Below the pieces are notes generated by a model that ran no database searches, was not told the origin of the DNA, and saw nothing but the letters and a program-made list of their open reading frames with translations. The position numbers were made by a program, and so were the translations under genes. Positions 22,663 to 33,573 of a stretch of 62,281 nucleotides of DNA are shown piece after piece (within the stretch, counting starts at the first letter, position 1; the number at the start of each line of letters is the position of its first letter). The DNA is from Rhizopus sp. PT2906 (taxonomy: Eukaryota > Mucoromycota > Mucoromycetes > Mucorales > Rhizopodaceae), in assembly GCA_025529335.1 (NCBI GenBank), contig JAMYHX010000414.1:1-62281 (forward strand). Reading direction: 5' to 3'.

Positions 22663-24233
22663 ATGGATAATGGCTCTACTAGTAAATTACACCATAGAAG
22701 ACAGGCCTCTCGTGGACTAGAGATCAACACGAACTTATCAAAAACCAACGCCTTCTTTAATACCAGCAATATCCCCACACCGCGACCACCTCCATCGATC
22801 ACTCGAAAAATATCAATCAAGCAAAATAATACGCATACCCCTATTACCGACTATGAGGAAACAGCAACACCAAACCATCATGAGAGTTACGCTAATCGTC
22901 TTCGAAACCTCGTGGCTGCTACACGTCAAGCCTCTGTAGCACCAGCACCAGCACCTATACCCCAGTACTTGTCCATGAAAAAACTAGAAACTGAAGAGCC
23001 GTCGCCTACGATAACCAGTTTCTCTGAAGACGAAATCATGGCCCTTCCAACACCACGACCGAGTAACTCGGGAGAGATGAAAAAGAAACTCCCTCTCGCA
23101 AAGAAACCAGAAGAACTACCTGTGATTATGTCTTGTCTCAGCCCCTCTATTTCAAATGAAACACCCAGTCTCTCGGATGAACCGATGCTTGGAGATTACG
23201 TTGAGCCTATAAAAAGAGAGCAACAATATAAACACAGCACTAAAATAAGTCATGTGATGGACGAGGAGATTATTGGGAAACAGATTGGCTCCTTTAGGAT
23301 AAGTAAACTATTGGGGGTTGGGGCATTTTCAAAAGTCTATGTTGGGCATCATCAAGAAAAGGATCAATTTTATGCAGTAAAGACAATACAGAAAGGAAAA
23401 GTAATGAATGATCCAAGAGTTAGATCAAGTATAGAAAGAGAGATTGGCATATTGAAGGTAACGATTATAGATTTTTATGGTGTAAAACATGATGGTAATT
23501 TCACTTAACAGTATATCAATCATCCCAATATTGTTCATCTAGAAGCCACAATGGAAACAGAGCATATCATGTGTATTGTTCTAGAATATGTGGAAGGAGG
23601 AGAGCTCTTTGATTTCGTCCAAAAGATGCATTACCAATCACGTATGAGTCAGCAAAAGGTCAATGAGTCGACGATCAAACACCTATTTTTACAATTAGTC
23701 AAGGCAGTCAAGTGGCTACATGAGCATCACATTGTTCATCGAGACTTGAAGCTTGAGAGTATGTATGATATAAATACGTTCAGGGTCATTTACTCATGTT
23801 CTCTGTAGACATTTTAATCCACAGAGAACAGGACGATCAAATCATTTTGAAAATAACAGATTTTGGTCTCGCTCGAGTGGTTGATCCTGAATCACCTTTA
23901 TTGACAACTCGTTGTGGAAGTGAAGAGTATGCTGCACCAGAGATTGTACAAAGCAAAGGATACGATGGACGAAAAACGGATGTGTGGGCATTGGGTATTA
24001 TCCTCTACGCTCTTTTGGTTGGCTATTTGCCTTTCCGCTATGATCCTGGTAAACAGGAGCGCGTGTCTCAGCTGTTCTATCGTATCGTCAAAGCAGAGGT
24101 CAAGTGGCCCACAGATGAACTCTCTGAGATAAGTCAGGAAGCAAAATATGTCGTATCAAGAATACTAGAACGAGATCCAGACAAGCGCATCCCTATTAAT
24201 GATATTGAACATTTACCTTGGTTTAACCTTTAA
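22663..24233 (+). CDS. CAMK-like serine/threonine protein kinase
   Basis: Three exons, 22663-23457, 23512-23758 and 23809-24233, encode 488 aa. The first ~205 residues are disordered and Pro/Ser/Thr-rich. The kinase domain runs from ~208 to the end: Gly loop LGVGAFSKVY, VAIK-type lysine in YAVKTIQKG (~240), catalytic HRDLKLENIL (~342, split by an intron), DFGLA (~365), and activation-loop end TRCGSEEYAAPEIV. The APE motif, the following TDVWALGIILYALLVGYLPF segment and the absence of a C-terminal extension fit the CAMK/CAMKL group of fungal kinases. All catalytic residues are present, so it should be active. Substrate unknown. Introns are 54 and 50 bp. Confidence 0.88.
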
Positions 24234-24562
24234 CTTCATAAATATATAATATACCATTTCATTCATCAAAACAGTCTTATCTTTTCATACTGAGAAATCC
24301 ATCGTCGTCCATTTAAGCGATCTGATAAGCATACACACAGACTAACATTTCAGAAATGTAGATTGATGTTGTCAAGATAAACTCTACACCATAAACTGTA
24401 GCTGCATTAAAAAAGCTGTTTGGGTATGATTAAATACGGAAATAGAAGTTTTGCATGAAGGAGATAACGTCATTTTTGTTACACTAAACAAGCTTAAATA
24501 GTGAAAAAAAAAAAAAAGAAAGTCTCGGCATTTTTACCTCTTTTTATTATTATTAGTTTAAC
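24234..24562. other. Intergenic region
   Basis: 3' UTR of the kinase and promoter of the SYLF gene. AT-rich with an A run near 24504-24517. Nothing else seen. Confidence 0.5.
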
Positions 24563-25621
24563 ATGTCTATGTTTGATAAAATAAAAGAAAAGGCTACTCA
24601 AGCTGCATCAAGTAAGTGTTTTCTATTTTACAATAACAACCAGCCTAAACAAAATATCAGGTGCAACTCAAATAGGTCAACAAGCTACCCGTTCCATTGG
24701 TGACATGGCTTCTAATGCAAGTAAGAACAGACAGTGTGTCCTTCTATTTTTGACATGGGCTAACTATTACATTGTCTTAGGCTCCAGTGGAAATTTCAAC
24801 AACCCGATTCTGGGCACGTTACCAGAAGAGTGTGCCAAGGCTGCTCGTATTTTGGAACAGTTTATAAGTAAGGGATAATACCCTTTTTGATAAGTTTATA
24901 TTTATAAATACGACATTAGACAAGGAGGAAATTGAAAACGGCTTTGATACAATTATCCCTGTTTCTGTTATCAAGGAAGCCAAAGGATTAGCCATCTTTA
25001 CCGTTGTCAAGGCTGGCTTTCTTTGGAGCGGACGTGCAGGCAGTGGCATTGTAGTTGCTAGGTAACGCGTAGATATAGAATAAAAAGTGCAGAATGAAAC
25101 TAATACTCTTTATGATTTACATAGATTACCTGACGGCAGTAAGTTTCCAGAAAAAGAAAAAGACAATAACTAACACTTGCCAAGAGTGGAGTGCACCCAC
25201 GGCAATTGCAACAGGCGGCGTTGGATTTGGTGCTCAAATTGGCGCCGATATTACTGACTTTGTCCTGATTCTCAATAGCGACGAAGCTGTGCGCGCCTTT
25301 TCTCAAGGAGGCAACCTGACACTGGGCGGTAACTTATCTGTAAGCGCAGGGCCCATTGGTGCTGGTGGAGAGGCATCTATTACAGGCGACATTCGTGATA
25401 AGAAGGTGGCCCCTGTTTTTTCCTACACAAAGTCCAAAGGATTGTTCGCAGGCATGAGTATTGAAGGCACTGGATTAATTGAGCTTCAAAAGGCAAACGC
25501 CAAGTTTTACGGAAGACCTATACGTGCAAATGCTATACTGAAAGGTGAAATTGAACCACCTGCTGAAGCAAAGGTGCTGTACGATATGATTCAACGTGCA
25601 GAGAGTCGTGATCCATACTAG
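24563..25621 (+). CDS. SYLF-domain protein (Ysc84/SH3YL1-like, without SH3)
   Basis: Six exons, 24563-24611, 24661-24720, 24781-24867, 24920-25061, 25125-25138 and 25185-25621, encode 262 aa. The fifth exon is only 14 nt and completes the conserved ARLPDGKWSAPTAIATGGVG motif. The SYLF domain (~res 50-255) also shows IPVSVIKEAKGLAIFTVVKA and AGPIGAGGEASI. SYLF domains bind phosphoinositides and, in yeast Ysc84/Lsb3, actin at endocytic sites. Those relatives carry a C-terminal SH3 domain; here the protein stops at ESRDPY, so it belongs to the SH3-less form. The N-terminal ~25 residues (MSMFDKIKEKATQAA) may form an amphipathic helix. Confidence 0.88.
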
Positions 25622-25946
25622 GATAGGGCTGGTGTATATGCATATATAGATAATAACTAATTTTTTTTCTACATTTCTTGAATAATCTCCGGAGGGGGAG
25701 GAGAGAGAAAAAAATAATAATAATAATAAAGGAACCATTATATTAGTAGTAAGATAGCGTTAGCTGTTCCGTCTCTGCCAATTCTCGGTTAAAAATAAAA
25801 CACTTATTGCCTTACAATGACTAAATTAATTCACCTTAAGCAGTAGACGCGCCAAGGAGAATTTTTTTTTCCCCTTGTGTCTCTCGTCTTTCTTTATGCT
25901 GTGTCTCTAAAGTTTATTCATCTTTTTTTTTTTTCATCCCTTAATT
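25622..25946. other. Intergenic region
   Basis: SYLF 3' UTR followed by the promoter of the nucleotidyltransferase gene; T-rich runs at 25862-25872 and 25922-25934. No gene seen. Confidence 0.5.
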
Positions 25947-27362
25947 ATGCCACACCACACTGTCAAATCCAATCGCTCTCTCGGTTCAAATACATACGAT
26001 GTATCAGCTCCACCTACAACTCTTCCATTCTATGATTCACTCTCGTTTGATCTACTGGATGTTTATAATGTAATACAACGATGCATGGAAAGACAAGAAA
26101 ATACTCATTTCTAATAGACCTTATTACCCTCTCGAGCTTCCTATGACCGAAGACAACTATTTATTTCGAAGATACGGAATATATTAAAGACAGAATGGCC
26201 AGATTATGAGACCGGAGTTCATGTATTTGGGTATGTTGTATTACATAAAAGCAATATATGTTCTAACACTCCTCAAGGTCCTCAATTAACGGGCTCAGTA
26301 TGGAACAATCGGACGTAGATTTATGCATTACCTGCTCAAATCTCACTTGTATCTATTCATTGTCTTTTGCATTAAAAAAACGTAGAGTAAACCATAGATT
26401 GTTAAAGCAACAAAGAACTCATTGCGATCATTTAGATGGCTTACAAATAGTAAAGCTAATTAGCAATGCCAAGGTGCCTATAGCTAAAGTATGGGATCCA
26501 GAATTGTAAGTATTCACATGATTATGTATAAATCCATTTTTCTAAAGGCAAAAAAAGGCATATAGCAGGTGACTTTAACCTCAATAATACACTTGCACTT
26601 CAAAATACCAAGATGATCAAGACATACGTTTCAATTGATCCACGTGTGCGTCCTCTGATTCTGTTCATTAAGCATTGGGCTAAGCAGCGCAACATCAATG
26701 ATGCAGGTAAAAAGAAAAGATGGATACTATCCTGCATTTTGCCAATATCTCTTCTTTTTTTTAAAAAAAAAGCACAAGGAGGCACGATATCTACTTATAC
26801 ATGGGTCTGTATGGCCATCAATTTCTTGCAAACAAGGCAACCGCCTATCTTGCCCTCATTGCATGAGATGCCTCATTCATTGTCTGAAGATAATCAGGTT
26901 ATTCATGGACTCAATACCTCATTTTGCGATAATCCGGGCCAATTGAAGGGTTACGGCCGAGCAAACCGCGAGACACTCGGCGGGTTGTTGTATGCCTTTT
27001 TTAGACGGTATGGGTTCGAATTCGATTACAAAACCCAGGTCATTTCTGTTCGATCAGGCAAGGTACTCAGCAGACAAGAAAAGGGATGGCACAAGGGGCC
27101 TGAGTCACAACAATTACTCTGCGTTGAGGAACCTTTTGACGTGCATCGTAACCTTGGTAATTCAGCAAACGAAGAGGCTGTTCATGGGTTGATTATGGAG
27201 TTCCAAAGAGCAGTGCATATCATTCTAGAAACTCATGGAAACTTGGATTATCTATGTACCTCTTACCAACAACGACAGATCGAATATTCTTCTTTACAGG
27301 AGCCATCTGTATGCATGCCACTTCTCTCTCAAGGGGACAAAAGAGGTCGTCTTGCTATTTAA
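25947..27362 (+). CDS. Cid1/Trf-type terminal nucleotidyltransferase
   Basis: Five exons, 25947-26069, 26118-26230, 26278-26505, 26558-26706 and 26779-27362, encode 398 aa. The polymerase-beta fold shows VFGSSINGLSMEQSDVDLCI with the two metal-binding Asp residues, and a third Asp follows in the AGDFNLNNTLALQ segment. The PAP-associated region includes VRPLILFIKHWAKQRNIN and YTWVCMAINFLQ. These enzymes add U or A to RNA 3' ends. The fourth exon needs an acceptor inside an A-run (26551-26557), which is the least certain junction. The last intron (72 bp) is in frame and would otherwise insert a hydrophobic, Lys-rich stretch. Cytosolic or nuclear location cannot be told. Confidence 0.85.
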
Positions 27363-27652
27363 CCTTTTCTAATTGTCAAATAACTTTTTTGGCAAAGGTT
27401 CCATTTGTAGCGGACAATACGCTTTATTCGCAAACTGTAAAAAAATATTTTAAATAAAATAGATAGTTTTAGATAGCAATGATATAAGAAAATGCTGCAT
27501 AGGAGCAAAGCTATCTCGGCTATTCTCCTCTTTTTATTGTATGTCTCTCAGAAAGATGACTTACAAGTCCGCGCAACCCACACAAACATACGGCATAATA
27601 ATAAATAGGCTTAGTATAGTTATATGTTTACTATACAAAAATTTAGTAAAAA
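27363..27652. other. Spacer between nucleotidyltransferase and Fanzor relic
   Basis: AT-rich, convergent 3' ends. It could hold the 3' end of the mobile element, but I found no convincing terminal hairpin or CTRR end. Confidence 0.35.
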
Positions 27653-30028
27653 TCAAAGTTTTTTTGTCTTTGGATCAAGATTACCTGCATTAAAGGACCA
27701 AAGCGATAATTTCGGCGGAAGGATTTCTAGTTTTTTTTTTGATACTGGCTTTGGTACTTGTTTTCGCGTAAAGATCGTTGGGCGTATACTTGTCTCCCTT
27801 AAACTGATCAAAATCTTGCAAAAGTTCAAGACCGCTGCAAGGTCTCTGTTCCACAATTTTCTTTTAGATTCATTGGGAGAACATTTGGGATTTTTACACT
27901 TAATGATTCAGTAGCTATTGTCATTACAAATTCTATTGTTACAATTACTACTATCATATATCTTAATAACCTGTGACACTTAACCGTCGGCATATCAACT
28001 CTTCTGTTACAGCATTATTCGTATGTAGGTGGCATACAACTGAAATTTTGTAGAGCTGCCAGGAGAGATGTTCTTGTTTTGAGGAAAGAAACCTCGGATT
28101 CTTGTTACGAATAGGTTCCCAAAATATAGGTTACCCTTCGTATTCACACGAAAATCAAACCAGGAGTCCGGGAAATATATCCCTTCAGATTTTTGGGTCT
28201 CATTTCCGTAGCATTGGCCTAATATCTTGTCCACAGAAGCTCTTGCCTTTATATACTTTACAAACGTGTCTAGATCTACAGTAGATGATTGCATTTTTGA
28301 TCATGGAAGGCTTGGTTAATTTTCCTAAAATTCTGAAGTGTCTTGACCATTTTGACCTGTTGGTTTTTCTAAAAACAAGTACTTCTTTTTGTTTAGCTGT
28401 ACTGGTCTCTTTCATGCAATATAAGACATCACGTTGTCCAGGATCAACTAAAACACATTTTCCACTTGTTTTTGCCAATTCTATTGATGTTAATGCTCCA
28501 ATATATCTCGTGTCATCATCATGTCTTGGCTCAGGTTTTTTCTTTGCAATTATATAGTCATCATCGGCTGACGCTTTTTTTTCTGGTGGTAGCAACATTC
28601 TGTTTAATAATGAAAATACCAACCCTGTCAGTTTCAATCGTTTCTTCAAAGTGAAGAAACTTATCTATACCCTGATCTTTAAAGGCTTTTTTCTTCAAGT
28701 CAACCACTTGACTCCAGGTTTTGGTCTTGTCCCTTACAGGTTTTTTTGGCTTTGAGGACATGTCGGTTTACAATCATGCTATCTAATGTAATATATGCTG
28801 GAATAAATGATGTTCATAAAGGAAAGCAAATGAATTGTTTCAACTTCTCCCGACACAAACAGCTGCGCGAGTTTACAAAAAGCTTTAAAGTGATTTACAG
28901 GGTGGGCCGTTATGTCATAGAAAACTGAGTCTTTTTTGAAATCTGTAATCATCCGGGTACATGGAGAGCAAAGCGCTTATATCTGATCTCGATTCTTCGT
29001 CCAAGACTTCAGCATCAGGTACATTTTTGCTAGCAACATCAAGCTTCACTTGGATACAAGGGTTAGAAATCTCTTTACGACTAGCTTCTTTTATAGCCTC
29101 TTCAGTAGACCCTTTTGCTGTCATTCTTTCGCGTAGATTGCTTAACCTTTCCTTTTTTTAAGCATTTTATTCAATATCCTACGCAATCTAGTACTAAAAT
29201 GGGCTTTGATATTATTTTGATAGGCGGTTTGAACTTTAGTGCATTCATACAAGGCTGTTTGTTGAGCATATGGTAGCTTTGGTTGTATATAGCTGATATT
29301 GTTACAATAAGAATCTTTGTGCTTAGCAATCAATTGTCTATATATTGTTGTTGTATTCTTTAGAGTTGATTTTACAGACTTGCTACCATCACACATTTGT
29401 CTAATGACAAGGCTCAAGAATACTTCAACAAAAAAGTCCTTGTTGACAAAGTTGTTCAAGTCGAATTCAATATTTGTCACCAACTCGTTTACAAAGATAT
29501 ATTTGATAAAGGCAAATGTATGCATGACCACTTTGTAATTTTCACTAATTCATGCAATGGCTGGATATATGCTGGCTTCCATATATTATTTATAGCTGTT
29601 TTTATCACTACAGCTTTTTTGCCTATTATTGCAAGTTCGCCTCTGGTAGTCACCGAGCTGATTCCAGGAAGAAATGGGACATCTATGGTCTTTTCTTTTC
29701 CCTTGTGCTTTTTCATCTGGGGCTGGGCCGCTTGAACGTTTTTTTGACTTATGTTAGGTTTGTTATATATTGAAATTTTATTGTAGTAAGGCATACTTTT
29801 TCTTTTTCTAAGAGTAAGAGCTGGTTGGAAGTCATCATCAGAGTCTTCTTGACCAGCAGTTGTTTGTGTGATAGAGGCTGTATTGTCTATTATACCATCG
29901 ATTTTGTGGTCAGGAAGTACTGGTAGTTCATTTACCTGATCAGTATTCTAGCTTACCTTTTTTTTCTTCTTAATAGATTCTTTCTGGTTAGAATGTATCC
30001 CACTATCGTTTTCTTTTTTCTTCTCCAT
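27653..30028 (-). pseudogene. Broken Fanzor (eukaryotic TnpB-like RuvC nuclease)
   Basis: Minus-strand coding-like DNA starts near 30028 (MEKKKENDSGIHSNQKE) and runs through shifted frames at 29794-29489, 29531-29142, 29124-28915, 28761-28561, 28649-28200, 28294-28007 and 27856-27653. Typical Mucorales Fanzor segments appear in order: an N-terminal helical part (HTFAFIKYIFVNEL, LRRILNKMLKKRKG, DEESRSDISALLSMYPDDY), RuvC-I GKCVLVDPGQRDVLYCM, and a C-terminal WNRDLAAVLNF matching RuvC-III. Several frameshifts and an internal loss between RuvC-I and RuvC-III make it inactive. Fanzors are RNA-guided nucleases related to TnpB and spread on transposons. An upstream Helitron lies in the same orientation. 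Confidence 0.75.
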
Positions 30029-30546
30029 TTGCACAGAAACTGGATAAATATTTATCTTGAAATCTTTTGGATGAAACAGAAGAAAGAAGCAGATATATTG
30101 AGCCAGTATATAATTATATAAATGCATATATATATACAACTCGAGCCGGGCCCATTAATGACTATTGTTGATAGATATGGTACACCTTTTCTGTAGACGC
30201 GCATTCTTTACACGAAAAGACACGAAAAAAAAGCATATTTAACAGCCTTACAGTGTATAGATAGTTATATTGCTGTGTTAAGCAGAGGGAAATGGAAGAC
30301 TTATTATACATAAGAACCAATTTCTTGTAAATTTAGGCAATATAAGCTAGAAAAAAAGGGAAAAAAGGTGCAACAGCATATCTTGTTGTAACTTTTGTTC
30401 GAAATGCCATGGATGTCCTGGATAAGAATAACAAACATGGCACCTATATTGTTATATATAATTGCAGAATTTAACACTCTCAATTTGCCATAGATGCAAT
30501 CAAAATTTGAGGTTATAAACCTTTGTTTATGCCTCCATGCTCTCCT
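30029..30546. other. Spacer between Fanzor and Helitron relics
   Basis: AT-rich, no intact ORF. It ends at a perfect palindrome (30547-30567). It may be part of one composite element. Confidence 0.35.
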
Positions 30547-30567
30547 TTCCTCAATTGAATTGAGGAA
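30547..30567. repeat. Perfect 10-bp inverted repeat (1-nt centre)
   Basis: TTCCTCAATT, then G, then AATTGAGGAA. It lies about 200 bp downstream (element orientation) of the Helitron helicase stop. Helitrons end in a short hairpin before CTRR, so this is a candidate terminal hairpin, but no CTRR follows within about 15 bp on the minus strand. Confidence 0.4.
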
Positions 30568-30768
30568 TACTGGTCAAAGCTCAAAAAACGTATCAATGAA
30601 ATCCACTCTCTTCATTGGACACTTTGATATTCAGAGTCAAGGCTGCTTGCAAAAAGTGTTACTCGTAAAGATTTACGTGTTGAAAAGAGTGGCATAGTCA
30701 TAAATAAATTATAATTGTAGGCATAAGTTTGTTTGATGATCATACGATATGTAAAATAGGTGGACATA

Positions 30769-32509
30769 TTAGTGAAGTGATAACTCGGGATAGACAACAT
30801 TGTTGGTTGTATTTGAGTTTTCTGGCAGAAGGACTGAGATGCCAGAAAGAGAAATGACTCTTGAAAGAGCAACATATAGCTGTCCATGCATAAATGATGG
30901 TTGTCTTAGGTCGACGCCCACATGTTTTAATGATTGACCTTGTGATTTGTTGATGGTCATAGTAAAGCATAGTCTAACAGGAAATTGCTTTCTTGTTAGA
31001 ACGAATGGCAATTCGCCTTCTTGTGTTGAGAGCCTAAACCGAGGTATAAGTTCTAATGGGACATCTGGATTATTGGCTAGGGGAGCCTGAAGCATATAGC
31101 TGTCAATTCGCACGACAATCATGCGAATACCATTGCTGAAAGAGCTTTTTTGCATAAAAGATAGCAGGAAGCTCATGCTCTCCTCTCAGCTGCGATCTCA
31201 ATCTATAGTAGGCGCGCTTAGATAGGCTTTCTCTTTGCTCTGTTGAAATTATTTCTTCATTCGTAGCGGTTGCAGTGATGGTAGCAGTGGAAGAGGAAGA
31301 AGTGGAGGAGGAGAAACGGTGCACGCCCAAATGCCATCCATAGGCTCCATGAGGAAATAATAGGACATGGTGGATGGGCATGTATGCAGCACGCGTGTGG
31401 CTGATTCTTCGAAAGTGCTGGTCAAACCCAGTGCTTTGACGAAGATTGCTATAGCTTCTCAAGGTAAGAACAATATCTCTGAAACTTCGATCACTATACT
31501 CAGTTGGTATGACAGCAGCGACTTCCTCCATTGTGGGAAGATTGGTAGTACATCTGTCGCTCCCTTCGATTAGCCTCATTCTCATTGAAGGACTGATTAT
31601 AATGTAAGGCAAGTTGTTGCTTTCATTGTTGTCATTGGTGTTATTGCTCAAATCTCCGCCCGTATTTGTATTCTCGTTTCTACTTAGAATCTCATGTGCA
31701 TGGCGATATATGCATGAAAAAGGATTACAATGAGAAAGCATAGTAGATAATTCCGTGATGATTTCGAGATTGAGATTTTCGTTTCTTTCTGAGCTTCTTT
31801 GTGCAGCGAAAGAAGGATCATATATGTAGAGTTGGGCGTAGGATGGTTCGCTGCCCTCATAAGGAATAAGTGGCCCCTGGCGGTGGCAAAGAGCACCATG
31901 GATTTGGAATGCGTTAAGTCCACCTCTGCTATTGTTGGCATTACGCTCCTCAGCTGAGACAATGTCGTAGCCTAAAGAGGTAAACGCAAAGGCAGCGTTA
32001 TACTGACGAAGGTTGTCCTTAAAGTGCCTTCCTTGAGTGTCTGTACTTGCAAGCAAGTACTTCAAGTATTGGGGTGGTTTAGGAAAGAGCTGTAGCTGGA
32101 CTGATCCCCGCTTGCAGCATGATTCCCAGCTAGGATTTCTCAATGATAATGCCTCTTGTCTTTCATCGATCCAGTGCAAGGCATGACAGTGTGAGCATTC
32201 CTTGTCCATACGTCCAAGGTCCAAAGGGCGAAGGCGAGAAAGCTGCGAGATATATGCAGCAGGTTCTGCCCTGGGTTTGCCTCTAGGTCTACTTTCAGCA
32301 TCAACAGATTCGACTGTTCTTCTTGGTCTGCCTCTAGGTCTAGTAGTGACGCCAGCTTCTTCTTGTTGGTCTTCGACACGATGTCTGCGGCGTGATGCTG
32401 CTACGCGTTTTCTGCCTGCTTGACAGGTACGATGACGTGAGTCAACTGATAAAGATGCATGGCAGGAAGAGCAGCTGGTTGTACTTTGGTTGTTGTTGTT
32501 GTTTTCCAT
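30769..32509 (-). mobile_element. Helitron RepHel gene with large internal deletion
   Basis: Two overlapping minus-strand frames. 32509-31103 encodes the Helitron N-terminus: basic/Gly-Arg linker, a Cys/His zinc-finger region (CSHCHALHWIDE ... CCKRGSV) and the Helitron-like N domain (GGLNAFQIHGALCHRQGPLI, HHVLLFPHGAYGWHLGV). 31176-30769 encodes the last part of the PIF1-type helicase (RLCFTMTINKSQGQSLKHVG, LYVALSRV). The HUH Rep domain and most of the helicase are missing; the two halves meet at 31121-31140, out of frame. It cannot encode an active RepHel protein but could be a non-autonomous element. Helitrons move by rolling-circle replication. Confidence 0.8.
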
Positions 32510-33573
32510 TTTTCAAATAAGTGCCAAGATGGGAATACAATGTTAGTGAATAGGAACTATATGAGTTGGTCTTTTATTCTCTTTTTTTCAAGGCATGTCC
32601 GTACCTGATCCTTTTCAAAAGAGGTTTATTGTAAAAATAATATCAGGAGAGAGAGAAAGAAAAATATCAGAAGAGAAAGAGAGAAAGGGGAAAGTAAGCT
32701 CATATGATTGTGGTCCGAGGCTCGGATCGAACAAATGACAAAAAAGGCTCAGTGTGCGGTTAACTTCCGGTAAAAATTTGTGTTACTTGCATATTTTCCG
32801 ACGTATTAGTGTCATATATTGGAGTGATGTTGTACGTTTATTTTACAAAAGTTTTTATCATCCTCTTTTTCTTCCAGCAACAACACGCCATAATCATCAC
32901 ATTTTACTTACTTAATGCTATTTCACCATTTTGGAGAACGGAGTGTGATCTGTCACCACGACAGAGCATCCTCTCAACTTTGTAAGCGTCATGCTCTTCC
33001 TTCATTCGCTTGACAGTGCCGCATGTTCTTTGAAACTTCTTTTATATGTATGTCAAATTATCTGTTTGCTTTATGGTTGATGCACATCAGACTTTCCTTC
33101 AAGCATCAAACGAAATTGTCCAAAGCAAGAAAGAAACAATGTTTTGATAAAAAAACCCCTTTTTGTATTAAAACAGGAATATTAAATGTCCAATGGGGAC
33201 TGAGCATAACACACTATTGTCATATAATGTGCTTTGTGGTCAGTCTTTTAGAGTAATCTCATACGATCAAGTATTTATAGGGTAAATATGACATCTGGGT
33301 CCTATTTTTGTCGATAACAAAAATTCATAGAGTAAAAATATCAAGCCTCTTCTCCTCTTTGAGTTCATAGCCTATTATCTCGCTTTACTTCTTGTGGGAC
33401 ATGCTTTTTTTGTTTGATTTGGACTTTGCTTTTGCAGGTATTGATTTTCCAACTCCGGGCGACTTGCATTTTTATTGTTGCACGATGACTTTCCGAAATA
33501 CAAGCATAATTTCGTTTTTTCTATTTGTTTATTCTTTTTTTTTTTTCTTTTTTTAATTTATTTATTTGTATAC
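32510..33573. other. Helitron upstream region and promoter of the RING gene
   Basis: About 1 kb with no recognised gene. Purine-rich repeats near 32644-32690. A 77-codon plus frame (33023-33256) has no recognisable motif. The Helitron 5' end should lie here but I could not place it. The last ~250 bp (pyrimidine-rich) lead to the RING gene ATG. Confidence 0.4.

Noticed and set aside
27014..27025. GGTTCGAATTC, a tRNA B-box-like sequence
   Set aside because: Inside the nucleotidyltransferase coding exon, with no A box or cloverleaf around it. I found no convincing tRNA anywhere in the window.
33023..33256. 77-codon plus-strand ORF in the gap before the RING gene
   Set aside because: No motif, unremarkable composition and no splice-linked partner exon; likely chance in AT-rich DNA.
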